From Prorocentrum cordatum (lineage: Eukaryota; Sar; Dinophyceae; Prorocentrales; Prorocentraceae): a stretch of DNA of 64,000 nt. The stretch lies in the NCBI GenBank assembly GCA_963575745.1, contig CAUYUJ010001347.1, forward strand, positions 1 to 64,000, given 5' to 3'. Positions 1 to 10,093 of this stretch are shown here, one piece after another (the first letter of the stretch is position 1; every line of letters starts with the position of its first letter). The position numbers and the translations under genes are program-made. The notes beneath the pieces were generated by a model, which worked only from the letters and a program-made list of their open reading frames with translations, did not search any database and was not told the DNA's origin.

Positions 1-954
1 TGTGTGTCTGTCAGGCTGCATGTGTGGCTGCATGTGTCTGTGTGTCTGTGTGGGTTCTTGTGTATATACGTGTGTTTGCGTGTGCGCGTTTGCGCGTGTG
101 TGTGTGGACCTTTGCGTGTGTGTGTGTGTGCGTGTGTGTGCATGTGTGTATGTGCGCATGTGTGTGGAGCATGCTGGCGTACGTGTGTGTTCTTGTGTGC
201 TAGTCTGTGTGTGTGTGTGTGTGCGTGTGCTTGCTTGTGTGATATCCTCTTTGCCATCCTGTTCGTTGTTCGTCTGCGCATGTGCGTGTGCGCGTGCGTG
301 CGCGCGGTGCTGCCGCCGTCCGCGCGCCCCCCACCCCTCCCCCCTCCCCCCCCCTCTGGCGCTCCGCGCGGGCGGAGTGGTTGGAGCGGAGGGAGGGCCG
401 GCCCCAAAATGGGGCGGTGCCTCCCCCCTCCGGAGCGCCGGCGGGGAGGGCGGGGGTGCGTGGGGGCGGCAGGGGAGCGCGGGGGGGGGGGGCCGAGTTG
501 GCTGCGGTGCGTGCGTCATCGTGTGGTCGTCAGTGCGTAGGTTTCCATGGATGCTTGCGTGTGCGTCTGTGTGCGTGGGTTGTGCGTGCGCGAGTGTGTG
601 TGTGTGTGTGTGTGTGCGTGTGTGCGTGTGGGTGTTTGTGTGTGCCCCCGTGTGTCTATGTGCTTGTGTGATCCGTGTGCGTGTGCGCGTCCCTGTGTGT
701 ATGTGAGATGTGCTGTGTGTTCGTGTGTGCGCGTTTGCGCGTGTGTGTCGCCCTTTGCGCGTGGATGTGTTGCGTGTGCGTGTGTGTGTGAGTGTGTGCG
801 TGTGTGTGTGTGTGTGCGTGTGTGTGTGTGTGTGTGTGGAACATGCTGGCGTATGTGTGCGTTCTTGTGTATGTATATGTGTTTGTATGTGTGTGTGTGT
901 GTGTTCGTGTGTGCGTGCTTATGTGCGTGTGCTCGTTTGTGTGAGTGCCTCTTT
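1..954. repeat. TG-rich low-complexity tract
   Basis: Interrupted (TG)n/(CG)n sequence. The block near 160-265 (GGAGCATGCTGGCGTA, then CTCTTTGCCATCC) recurs near 834-960 (GGAACATGCTGGCGTA, then CTCTTTGCTATCC), so part of the tract is duplicated about 670 bp apart. Open frames here are only Cys/Val or His/Thr repeats and I do not call them genes. The tract runs directly into a family 3/4-type right end at 955, so it may be cargo of a long element whose left end lies outside the window. Confidence 0.85.
320..492. repeat. GC-rich inverted repeat with G-runs
   Basis: A C-rich left half faces a G-rich right half. The core arms CTGGCGCTCCG (356-366) and CGGAGCGCCGG (431-441) are complementary at 10 of 11 positions. 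The right half has several runs of four or five G and a run of 12 G (481-492), so hairpin and G-quadruplex structures are possible. No gene seen. Confidence 0.6.
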
Positions 955-981
955 GCTATCCGGGTTTTGGACGCTACCAAG
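955..981 (+). repeat. Family 3/4-type right end and cap
   Basis: Reads GCTATCCGGG then TTTTGGACGCTACCAAG and is followed by TT, which is the standard right end of the GC-rich families. The matching left end (TTCCCGGATAGC) is not in the window. Confidence 0.75.
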
Positions 982-1029
982 TTCCGGCGCGCTGGAGAGC
1001 TAGTTGGCAAGAAAAATCTCGACGGAACT
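982..1029 (+). repeat. Family 1 left-end fragment
   Basis: Contains TTCCGGCGCGCTGGAGAGC and GTTGGCAAG, the start of family 1, and is cut off where the next complete family 1 copy begins. Confidence 0.75.
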
Positions 1030-2091
1030 TAACTCGTAGAGCTTCCCTTAGCTAGTTATAGCTGGAAGCTAAGAGTAATTCCGGCGCGCCGGAGAGCTAG
1101 TTGGCTCGGAAAATCTCGACGGAACTTTTGGTGACTTTTGCTCGGTTGAAAATTCCGTTCTCGAAATTTGACAATTCGTTAGAGCTCTAGTAATTTTTCC
1201 CGTGATATTCGATCTTATTACCGCTCTCCATCTTGATCTCAGCTCGATCGGGTAACTTTGAAGGCCAAAAGCACTCTAGCGGGATCGGCCGTTTCGAGTC
1301 ATCTTGATATGCGCTGGCGGTTTTCTGAACATAACTCGAGCTCTAGGGCATCTACAGAGCTGATAGGCACAGCTAACGCATGCAGAATAATCAGGCGCGT
1401 TCGCCTGTTGAATCCAGAGGTCTGAACTCGGTCTATTAGCCGAGCTAGGTCCGCAAACCTGTTTCTATTACGCGAGTCAACTTGATACTCGTTCTCAGTA
1501 TTTTCTACTTAACTCGAGCTGTAGGGAAGCTACAGTGCTGGTAAGCACTGTTATCGCACTCAGATTGATTAGTCGCGTTCGGCTGTTGAACCCAGAGGTC
1601 TGAACTCGGTCTGCTAGTCGAGCTAGATACGCAAACCTATTCGTATTATTCGAGTCAACTTGATACGCGTTGTCGATATTTTCTACTGAGCCCGAGCTGT
1701 AGGGCAGCTACAGTGCTGGTAAGCACACCTACTGCGCTGAGAATCATCAGGCGCGTTCGCCTGTTGAATCCTGATCTCTGAACTCGGTTTGTTGCGCGAT
1801 CCAGAATCACGAAACTGTTCGTATTCTTCCAGTCATCTTGAGAGCTAGTCTCGGCGTTCTGCACTTAATTCGGGCTGTAGGGAGGCTGCAGGGCGGGTAA
1901 TCACAGGAACCGATTTGGACACATCAGACGCGTCCGTCTGTCGCATTCAGAGGTCTGAACTCGGTCTGATACTCGAGTTGGGCTCAAAAACTATTCGTTC
2001 TCTGCAATTCTTTCCGACAGTATATGTTGTCAGGAAGCTCTACGAGTCCCCCGGCGGTAACAAAGGTTGACGGTTTACCGCCGGCGCCCAG
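1030..2091 (+). mobile_element. Family 1a element, full length
   Basis: Left end TAACTCGTAGAGCTTCC is followed by a leader common to all copies (CGCCATCTTGATCTCAGCTC, then GATCGGGTAA), about four ~176-bp units (starting near 1296, 1464, 1641 and 1829), then the subterminal inverted repeat GGAAGCTCTACGAG (from 2033) and the cap hairpin CCGGCGGTAA / TTACCGCCGG (2051-2060 with 2075-2084), ending CCCAG before T. No coding capacity; every frame is closed by stops that recur in other copies. Confidence 0.85.
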
Positions 2092-3134
2092 TTTGGTGAC
2101 TTTTGCTCGGTTGAAAATTTTGTTCTCGAAATTTGACAATTCGTTAGAGCTCTAGTATTTTTTCCCGTGATATTCGATCTTATTCCCGCTCGCCATCTTG
2201 ATCTCAGCTCGATCGGGTAACTTTGAAGGCCAAAAAGCACGGTGGCGGGAACGGCCGTTTCGAGTCATCTTGCTACGGGCTGTCGGTATTTTCAACTTAA
2301 CTCGAGCTGTAGGGCAGCTACAGTGCCTGTAAGCACAGCTATCGCACTCAGAATCATCAGGCGCGTTCGCCTGTTCAATCCAGAGGTCTGAACTCGGTCT
2401 GCTACCCGAGCTAGGTCCGCAAATCTATTCGTATTATTCGAGTCAACTTGATACGCGTTGTCGGTATTTTGTACTTAACTCGAGCTGTAGGGCTTATCTT
2501 GACAAACGCTCTCGGTTTTCTGTACTTAACTCGAGCTTTAGGGCAGTTACAGAGCCTATAGTCACATAAATCGATTGGGAATCATCGGGCGCGTTTGTCT
2601 GTTGTATCGAGAGCTCTGAACTCGGCCTGCTGCCCGAGCTAGCTTCGCGAAACTATTCGTATTCTCCGAATCATCGTGCAACGTGCTCTCAATTTTCTGC
2701 ACTCAACTCGTGCTGGGGGAGGGCTACAGTGCTGCGGGTCATAGAAATCGATTTGCACACATCAGACGCGTTCGTTGGACGATTCGAAAGCTCAGAACTT
2801 GATTTGCTGCTCGAAACAGATTCGCGAAACTATTGTATTATTCGAGTCATTCTGAGAGATGCTCTCGGTTTTCTGCACTTAACTCGGGCTGTCGGGGGGC
2901 TGCAGGGCTGGTAATCACATGAGTCGATTCGCAGACATCAGACGCGTCCGCCTGTCGCATTGCGAGGTCTGAACTCGGTCTGATACTCGAACTGGATTGC
3001 GAAACTGTTTGTTTTTTTGTTAGAGTCATGGAAACTAGTCGTTCTCTGGATTATTTCCCACTCTATATACTGTCAGGAAGCTCTACGAGTCCCCCGGCGG
3101 TAAGAAAGGTTGACGGTTTACCGCCGGCGCCCAG
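2092..3134 (+). mobile_element. Family 1a element, left end missing
   Basis: Starts in the leader at TTGGTGACTTTTGCTCGG immediately after the previous cap and runs through about five units to a 1a cap (3076-3134). The right end is complete. Confidence 0.8.
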
Positions 3135-3433
3135 TTTGGGTGGTTTTGCGATTTTTTTAAAGATATTTGACAATTCATTTTGAGAAAGCAGATTTATCGC
3201 ACCTGTACACGACTATGAGGGCCTCACTGTCTTAGTATGAGCTCTGTAGGCGCACTTTTACTATCAAAACACTTGGAGGGACCATCTTCATGTCGACACG
3301 AAAAAACTTTTTCCTCTTTTTCGAGAAATGCTTTCAGAAGCTCTCTCTTTCGACTCCGATCACTCTTACGCGTGGGATGAGCTCTACGAGGTTCCCGGCG
3401 GTGACTAGGTTGACGGTTCACCGCCGGCGCCAG
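3135..3433 (+). mobile_element. Family 2B element, left end missing
   Basis: Family 2 body (GAAAGATATTTGACAATTCA-like tract, then CACCTGTA, then TTTTACTATCAAAACACTTGG) with right end GAGCTCTACGAGG (3379) and a type-B cap whose stem reads GGCGGTGAC / GTTCACCGCC. Confidence 0.8.
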
Positions 3434-3648
3434 TCGATGAGCTAGAGGAATTCCAGCGCGGGGAGGAGCTAGTTGGCCCATCCGGCCGAGGCGGACAATA
3501 ACTCGTAGAGCTTCCCTCAGCTAGTAACTCGTAGAGCTTCCCTTAGCAAGTTATTGCTGGAAGCTTAAGAGTAATTCCGGGGAGCCGGAGAGCTAGTTGG
3601 CAACAAAAATCTCGACGGACCTTTTGGTGACTTTTGGTCGGTTGAAAA
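3434..3648 (+). repeat. Stack of family 2 and family 1 left ends
   Basis: A family 2 left fragment (3434-3498) is followed by two family 1 left ends (3499-3524 and 3525-3648). The second starts exactly after GCTAG of the first, a junction seen repeatedly in this window. The corresponding right ends are not adjacent. Confidence 0.75.
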
Positions 3649-4033
3649 TACCTCGTAGAGCTCTCATGGTATGAGGGATAGAGGAATTCAGCGACAGGGT
3701 GGAGCTAGTTGTCGAAATTTCGACAAGAGACACAATCATACCATCCGCGGCCCGGCTCAGCCGATTTTCAAGCTCTAACCATTCGTTTGGGCTGATGGTT
3801 GCGCAGAACGAAGCTTTGCACCACAGAAGTTGCCTCTCAAATTCTCAGCTCATTCCGTCGACAAATTCTTCTCAGCGAAGACAGAAACCAGACTTCAGAT
3901 TGTCATAAAAAATTGAAAAATCAAAGATCAAGCATATCTACTGCGAAGTTCTCTGCTATGGGCGCTCTTAAGGGAAAGGAGCTCTACGAGGTTCCCGGCG
4001 GTGACCAGGTTGAGGGTTCACCGCCGACGCCAG
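3649..4033 (+). mobile_element. Family 2B variant, full length
   Basis: Both ends present: TACCTCGTAGAGCTC and GAGCTCTACGAGG plus a type-B cap (3979-4033). The interior differs from other family 2 copies; I recognise only the ends and the AATTC...GGAGCTAGTTG leader. Confidence 0.75.
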
Positions 4034-5193
4034 TTTCGTTCTCAAAATTTGACCATTCGTTAGAGCTCTAGTATTTTTTCTCATGATATTCGATCTTATT
4101 CCCGCTCGCCATCTTGATCTCATCTCGATCGGGTAACTTTGAAGGCCAAAAAGCAGGCAGGCGGGAACGGCCGTTTCGAGTCATCTTGATTCGCGCTGTC
4201 GGTATTTTGTACTCAACTCGAGCTGTAGGGCAGCTACAGAGCTGGCAAGCACACCTATTGCATTCAGAATCATCAGGCGCGTTCGCCTGTTGAATCCAGA
4301 TGTCTGAACTCGGTCTGCTAGCCGAGCTAGGTCCGCAAACCTATTCGTATTATTCGAGTCATCTTGACAGGCGCTCTCGGTATTTTGTACTTAACTCGAG
4401 CTGTAGGGCAGCTACAAAGCTGGCAAGCACACCTATCGCATCCAGAATTATCAGGCGCGTTCGCCTGTTGAATCCAGAGGTCTGAACTCGGTCTGCTAGC
4501 CGAGCTATGTCCGCAAACCTATTCGTATCATCCGAGTCATCTTGACAGACGCTCTCGGTATTTTGTACTCAACTCGAGCTGTAGGGCAGCTGCAGAGTTC
4601 ATAGTCACAGAAATCGATTGGAAATGAGCAGGCGCGTTCGTCTGTTGAATCGAGAGCTCTGAACTCGGCCTGCTGCTTGAGCTAGGTTCGCGAAACTATT
4701 CGTATTGTCCAAATCATCTTGAGAAGTGCTCTTAATTTCCTGCTCTGAACTCGTGCTGGGGGAGGGCTACAGTGCTGCGGGACACAGATATCGGTTCGCA
4801 CACATCAGGCGCGTCTGTTGGTCGATACCAGAGCGCGGAACTCGGTTTGCGAACTAGGTCCGCGATACTATTATATTATTCGAGTCGATACTGTCGGTTT
4901 TCCGCACTTAACTCGGGCTGTAGGGGGAACTGCAGGGCTGGGAATCACATGAGTGGATACGCAGACATCAGACGCGCCCGCCTGTCGCATTCAGAGGTCT
5001 GAAGTCGGTTCGATGCTCGAACTGGGTTGCGAAACTGTTTGTTTTTTAATTACAGTCATCTTGAGAGGTCTGAAATCGCTTGGGCTGAAAAAATATTTGT
5101 TCTTTGGGTTTCTTGTCCACATTTTATATTGTCAGGAAGCTCTACGAGTCCCCCGGCGGTAAGAAAGGTTGACGGTTTACCGCCGGCGCCCAG
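4034..5193 (+). mobile_element. Family 1a element, left end missing
   Basis: Reference copy for the tandem core: GAGTCATCTTGA-type unit starts at about 4178, 4356, 4534, 4712, 4882 and 5053, a period of 170-178 bp. Each unit contains a CAGGCG-CGTT-CGCCTG style hairpin (for example 4452-4467). Ends with a 1a cap (5135-5193). Confidence 0.85.
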
Positions 5194-5595
5194 TACCTCG
5201 TAGAGCTCCTCCGCATCGATGAGCTAGAGGAATTCCGGCGCGGGGTGGAGCTAGTTGGTCGACCCGGCCTTAAGAGACAAAGTGGTGACTTAGGGTCGGT
5301 TTTGCAAAGATTTGAAAGATATTAGACAATTCATTTTGAGAAACCAGATTTTTCTCACGTGTAGTGGGTTATGCCGCGTCTGCCAGTTAAATTTTCAGGT
5401 ACGTAGCTGCAATATTACTATCGAAAGACTTGCAGGAACCGCTTTTGGATGAAAACCGAAAAATCGTGATTTTTCGAATTCTTCGGCTCTCGCTTTGGAA
5501 GCTTTCTTCATGTTTTTCAAGGAGCGCTGTGCAACAAAAGAGCTCTACGAGGCGCCCGGCGGTAACCTGGTTGACGGTTTACCGCCGGTTCCCAT
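5194..5595 (+). mobile_element. Family 2C element, full length
   Basis: Starts TACCTCGTAGAGCTCC, has the conserved body words GGGTTATGCCGCGTCTGCC and AATATTACTATC, and ends GAGCTCTACGAGG with a type-C cap (5540-5595). The last bases are CCCAT instead of CCCAG+T. Confidence 0.85.
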
Positions 5596-7130
5596 CATAG
5601 CCGGAAGCTAAGAGTAATTCCGGCGCGCCGGAGAGCTAGTTGGCCCGAGAAAAAAGAACTGAAGTTTTCACAACTTTTGGTCGGTTGAAAAATATGTTCT
5701 CGAAATTTGACAATTCGTTTGCGCTCTAGTATTTTTTCCCGTGATATTCGATCTTATTTCCGCTCGCCATCTTGATATCAGCTCGATCGGGTAACTTCGA
5801 AGGCCAAAAAACACACTGGCGGGATCGGCCGTTTCGAGTCATCTTGATACGCGTTGTCGGTATTTTGTACTTAACTCGAGCTGTAGAACAGCTACAGAGC
5901 TGATAAGCAGAGCTATCGCAATCAGAATCATCAGGCGCGTTCGCCTGTTGAATCCATAGGTCTGAACTCGGTCTAGCCGAGCTAGGTCCGGAAACCTATT
6001 CGTATTATTCGAGTCAACTCGATACGCGTTGTCGGTATTTTCCACTTAACTCGAGCTGTAGGGCAGCTACAGTGCCGGTAAGCACACCTATCGCACTCAG
6101 AATCATCGAGCGCGTTCGTCTGTTGAATCTATAGGTCTGAACTCGGTCTGCTAGCCGAGCTAGGTCCGCAAACCTATCCGTATTATTCGAGTCAACTTGA
6201 TATGCATTGTCGGTACTTTCCACTTAACTCGAGCTGTAGGGCAGCTACAGTGCTGGTAAGCACACCTATCGTACTCAGAATCATGAGGCGCGTTCGCCTG
6301 TTGAATCCATAGGTCTCAACTCGGTCTGCTAGCCGAGCTAGGTCCGCAAACCTATTCGTATTATTCGAGTCAACTTCATACGCGTTGTCGGTATTTTGTA
6401 CTTAATTCGAGCTGCAGGGCAGCTACAGAGCTGATAAGCACACCTATCGCACTCAGAATCATCAGGCGCGTTCGCCTGTCGAATCCATAGGTCTGAACTC
6501 GGTCTGCTAGCCGAGCTAGGTCCGCAAACCTATTCGTATTATTGGAGTCATCTTGACAAACGCTCTCAGTACTTTCTGTACATAACTCGAGCTGTAGGCA
6601 GCTACGGAACTACAATCACAGAAATCGATTGAGAATAATCGGGCTCGTTTGTCTGCTGTATCGAGAGCTCTGAACTCGGCCTGCTGCGCGAGCTAGGTTC
6701 GCGAAACTATCCGTAGTGTCTGAATCATCGTGAATAGTACTCTAATTTTTCTGCTCTCAACTCGTGCTGGGGGAGGGCTACAGTACTGCGGGTCATAGAA
6801 ATCGATTTGTATACATCAGGCGCGTTCGTTGGTCGATTCGAGAGCTCAGAACTTGTCGGTTTTCTGCACTTAACTCGGGCTGTAGGGGGTCTGCAGGGCA
6901 GGTAATCAAATGAGTCGATTCGCAGACATCAGACGCGTCCGCCTGTCGCATTGAGAGGTGAACTCGGTCTGATCAGACGCGTCCGCTTGTCGCATTCAGA
7001 GGTCAAAAACTATTCACTATGAGTCAGAATGTTGGTAGGTGCTCTCGGTTTTCTCAACTTAAGTAGAGCTTGGAAGCTCTACGAGTTCCCCGGCGGTAAC
7101 CAAGGTTGACGGTTTACCGCCGGCGCCCAG
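5596..7130 (+). mobile_element. Family 1 element, expanded, left end missing
   Basis: At 1.5 kb this is among the longest family 1 copies. The early unit type ('CCATAGGTCTGAACTCGGTC') is repeated about four times in a row (about 5840-6540), suggesting unit amplification by unequal exchange. Ends in a cap at 7072-7130. Confidence 0.8.
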
Positions 7131-7395
7131 TGTGGCAACTTTTGGGTGCTTTTGCGATTTTTTGAAAGATATTTGACAATTCATTTTGAGAAACCAGATT
7201 TTTCGCACCTGTAGTGGGTTCAGACGCGTCTGGAGGAACCGACGGTCGATAAAAGCAGAAAAAACGTGATTTCTCGATTTTTTTCTTTCTCACTCCAGAA
7301 GCTTACCCCGTGTGTTCTGAGGAGCGCGGTGTGAGATCAGAGCTCTACGAGGGTCCCGGCGGTAACCTGGTTGACGGTTTACCGCCGGTTCCCAG
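7131..7395 (+). mobile_element. Family 2D element, left end missing
   Basis: Starts mid-leader at GTGGCAACTTTTGGG and ends with a GAGCTCTACGAGGGTCC right end and a cap (7340-7395) whose tail is GGTTCCCAG. Confidence 0.8.
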
Positions 7396-7588
7396 TCGTC
7401 GTAGGTTTCACAGATCCCCGCGCGTCGTAAAAGACGCCCTCGCAGGCGTCCCCTGCGAGGTTTCCAGCGCCCCACGCATCGTTCCAGGCGGCCCGGCAGA
7501 GGTCGCCGTGCGGCGCTTTGGAGCGCTCTGCGCTCCGCGCCTTGCCTCGCTATCCGGGTTTTGGACGCTTACAATGGACGCTACCAAG
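7396..7588 (+). repeat. GC-rich family 4-like segment with cap
   Basis: Unique GC-rich interior with a strong hairpin CCTCGCAGG / CCTGCGAGG near 7438-7460, ending GCTATCCGGGTTTTGGACGC. The cap is duplicated internally: GGACGCT, six bases, GGACGCTACCAAG. The left end is missing. Confidence 0.65.
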
Positions 7589-7667
7589 TGTCGATGCAAT
7601 GCGCAAGAATCTGCTTTCTCGAAATTGATTGTCAAATATCTTTTAAATTGGCGGTGAACCGTCAGAG
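7589..7667 (-). repeat. Reverse family 2B fragment with cap remnant
   Basis: GAATCTGCTTTCTCGAAATT is the reverse of the family 2B body. It is followed by GGCGGTGAACCGTCA, one arm of a type-B cap whose other half is deleted. Confidence 0.6.
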
Positions 7668-8495
7668 CTTGCTGACCATATGTAATGTCGGAAAAAAATG
7701 TAGAGACCGAATAGTTGTTACCGATACGATTCCAGATCTCGATGCAACAGCCAAGCGCACGAGCCTTCTAGATCTTCTCCAGCCTGAGTTGCGTGCGAAA
7801 ATCGAGAGCATCTCTAAAGATCACTTGAACAAAACAAATAGTTTCGCAAATCTAGCTCGAGTATCAGACCGAGTTTAGGCGCCTGAATGCAAGAGGCGGA
7901 CGAGTCTGTGTGTACGAACCCTGCAGCCACCCGAAATATGTGCAGAGAATCGACAGCACCTCTCAAGATGACTCGAACAGTATGAATCGTTTCGCGGACC
8001 CAGCTCGGGCAGCAGACGGAGTTCATGGCTCTTGGAACAAAAGATGGGCGCGACTCATGTTTCTCAATCGATTACAGTGATTAACAGCCCTTCAGCCCGC
8101 TTGCAGCTCGAGTTAAGTGCGGAAAACCGACAGAACCTCTCAATGTACGAATAGTTTTGCGAACCTAGCTTCGGCAGCACAACGATTCCTGAGCTCTGGC
8201 TTCGGCAGGCGAACGCACCTGATGTCTTCGAATCGATTACAGTGAGGGCGAGCCATCTAGCCTCCTACAGCCCGAGTTAGGTGCGGAAAACTGACAGCAT
8301 CTCCGAAGATGACTTGAAGAACACGAATGGTTTTGCGAATCGAGCTCGGGCAGACCGAGTTCAAACCTCCAGATGGAAGAAACGAACGCGCCTCATAAAT
8401 CGCAATCGATTTCTATCAAAACGAGATCTGTAGCTGCCCACAGCTCGAGATTATGCGTATGAAGATGTCTCGAAACAGTCGATCCCACCGCGACG

Positions 8496-8581
<86 letters not shown>

Positions 8582-8813
8582 AAAAAAAAAGAAAAAAAAT
8601 AGAAATATTAGCCCGATCGAGCTGAGATTACGATGGCGAGCGGGAATAAGATCGAATATGATAGCTCAAAGAAATAGTTGAGTTCGAGGACAAAATTTTG
8701 AACCGATCACAAGTCAGCAAAATGTCTGTCGAGACTTTTCTTGTCAACTAGCTCTCCAGCGCGCCGGAATTACTCTTGAGCTTCAGCAACTAGCTAAGAG
8801 AAGCTCTACGAGT
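7668..8813 (-). mobile_element. Family 1a element, reverse, with poly-T expansion
   Basis: Reverse copy beginning at the right end (GAGCTTGCTGACCATATG) and ending with the left end (GAAGCTCTACGAGT). The core units are present. The leader is interrupted by the poly-T tract at 8497-8573. Confidence 0.8.
8497..8573. repeat. Homopolymer of 77 T
   Basis: Other copies read GTGCTTTTCGATAGTAATATT here, so the run replaces a T4 tract. It is followed by an A-rich stretch up to about 8604. Length is likely to be error-prone in sequencing. Confidence 0.9.
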
Positions 8814-9108
8814 CATTCGTTCGCTCCGGCTTGGTGGGCAACTAGCTCAACCCGCGCCGGAACTGTCAATCAGGTCACCGCCGGGCACCTCGTAGAGCTC
8901 TTTCGATGTAGCGCTTCTCGGGACATACGAAGGATGCTTCTCAAGCAAGAACAGAAATTTCGGAAAAAAACGCGATTTTCTTGTTTTCATCCAAACTCGG
9001 TTCGCTCAACTCGCGGCACAACGCACAACACGTGAGAGAATGCTGGTTCTCAAAATGAATTTTAAAATTTTGCATGAAGTGAAGAAAAAAACTGACCCCA
9101 GCTAATCA
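8814..9108 (-). repeat. Reverse family 2C copy with damaged cap
   Basis: 8814-8861 is a reverse family 2 left-end fragment. At 8862 a cap follows that has lost one stem arm (CTGTCAATCAGG then TCACCGCCGGG), then CCTCGTAGAGCTC and a reverse family 2 body to about 9108. Confidence 0.65.
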
Positions 9109-10069
9109 CAGCTGGGCGCCGGAAACCGACAGCTCCTACCAACATTCCGACTCATAGTGAATATTTTTGACCTCTGAATGCGACAGGTGGACACTTCTGA
9201 TGTCTGCGAATCGATTCCTGTCATTACCAGCCCTGCAGCACCCCTACAGCCCGAGTTAAGCAGAAAACCGACAGCACCTCTCAGGATGACTCGAAGAATA
9301 CAGTAGTTTCGCAAAACTAGGGCAGCAGACCGAGTTTCGAGCTCTGGATTCGACAGGCGGACGCGCCTGATGTCTTCAAACCGATTCCTGTGACCACGAG
9401 CACTGTAGCCCCCTCAGCGCGAGTTGAGTGAAGAAAACCGAGAGCACTTTTCAAAATTATTCGACAAATACGACTAGTTTCGTGATTCTAGATCAGGCAG
9501 CAGACCGAGTTCAGAGCTCTGGATTCGACAGACAAACGCAACTGAGGATTCTGAATCGGTTTCTGTAAATATCAGCTCTGTAGCTTTCCTACAGCTCGAG
9601 TTCAGTACAGTTCCTGTCAAGATAACTCGAATAATACGAATAGGTTTACGGCCCTAGCTCGGCTCACAGACCGAGTTCAGACCTCTGGATTCAACAGGCG
9701 AACGCGCCTAATCATTCTGCATCGATTAGCTGTGCTTACCAGCTCTATAGCTGTCCTGAAGCTCGAGTTATGTTCTGAAAACCGTCAGCGCATATCAAGA
9801 TGATTCGAAACGGCTGATCCCGCCACAGTGCTTTTCACTAGTAATATTCACCCGATCGAGCTGAGATCAAGATGGCGGGCGGGAATAAGATCTAATATCA
9901 CGGGAAAAAATACTAGAGCTTTAGCGAATGTTCAAATTTCGAGAACCAAATTTTCAACCGACCAAAAGTCAGCAAAAGTTCCGTCGAGATTTTTCTTGCC
10001 AACTAGCTCTGCAGCGCGTCCGCATTACTCTTAAGCTTCCAGCAACTAGCTTAGGGGAGCTCTACGAGT
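9109..10069 (-). mobile_element. Family 1b element, reverse, cap deleted
   Basis: Only GCTGGGCGCCGG of the cap remains (9111-9122), fused directly to GAAACCGACAGC of the core. Core and left end (AGCTCTACGAG) are present. Confidence 0.75.
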
Positions 10070-10093
10070 CTGTCTTTTGGTCGGGCCTGCCAA

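Noticed and set aside
2-1032. Cys/Val-rich and His/Thr-rich open frames in the TG tract
   Set aside because: They are direct translations of (TG)n and (CA)n in several frames at once; no domain, no codon bias and no independent support.
2033-2092. Integron attC-like cassette sites (hairpin plus fixed joint)
   Set aside because: There are no integrase genes or attC core words, cassettes carry no genes, and the genome is eukaryotic; insertion of mobile elements explains the joints.
4034-5193. CRISPR array (regular repeats with spacing)
   Set aside because: The ~176-bp units are contiguous and diverged, with no short identical repeats and unique spacers, and no cas genes.
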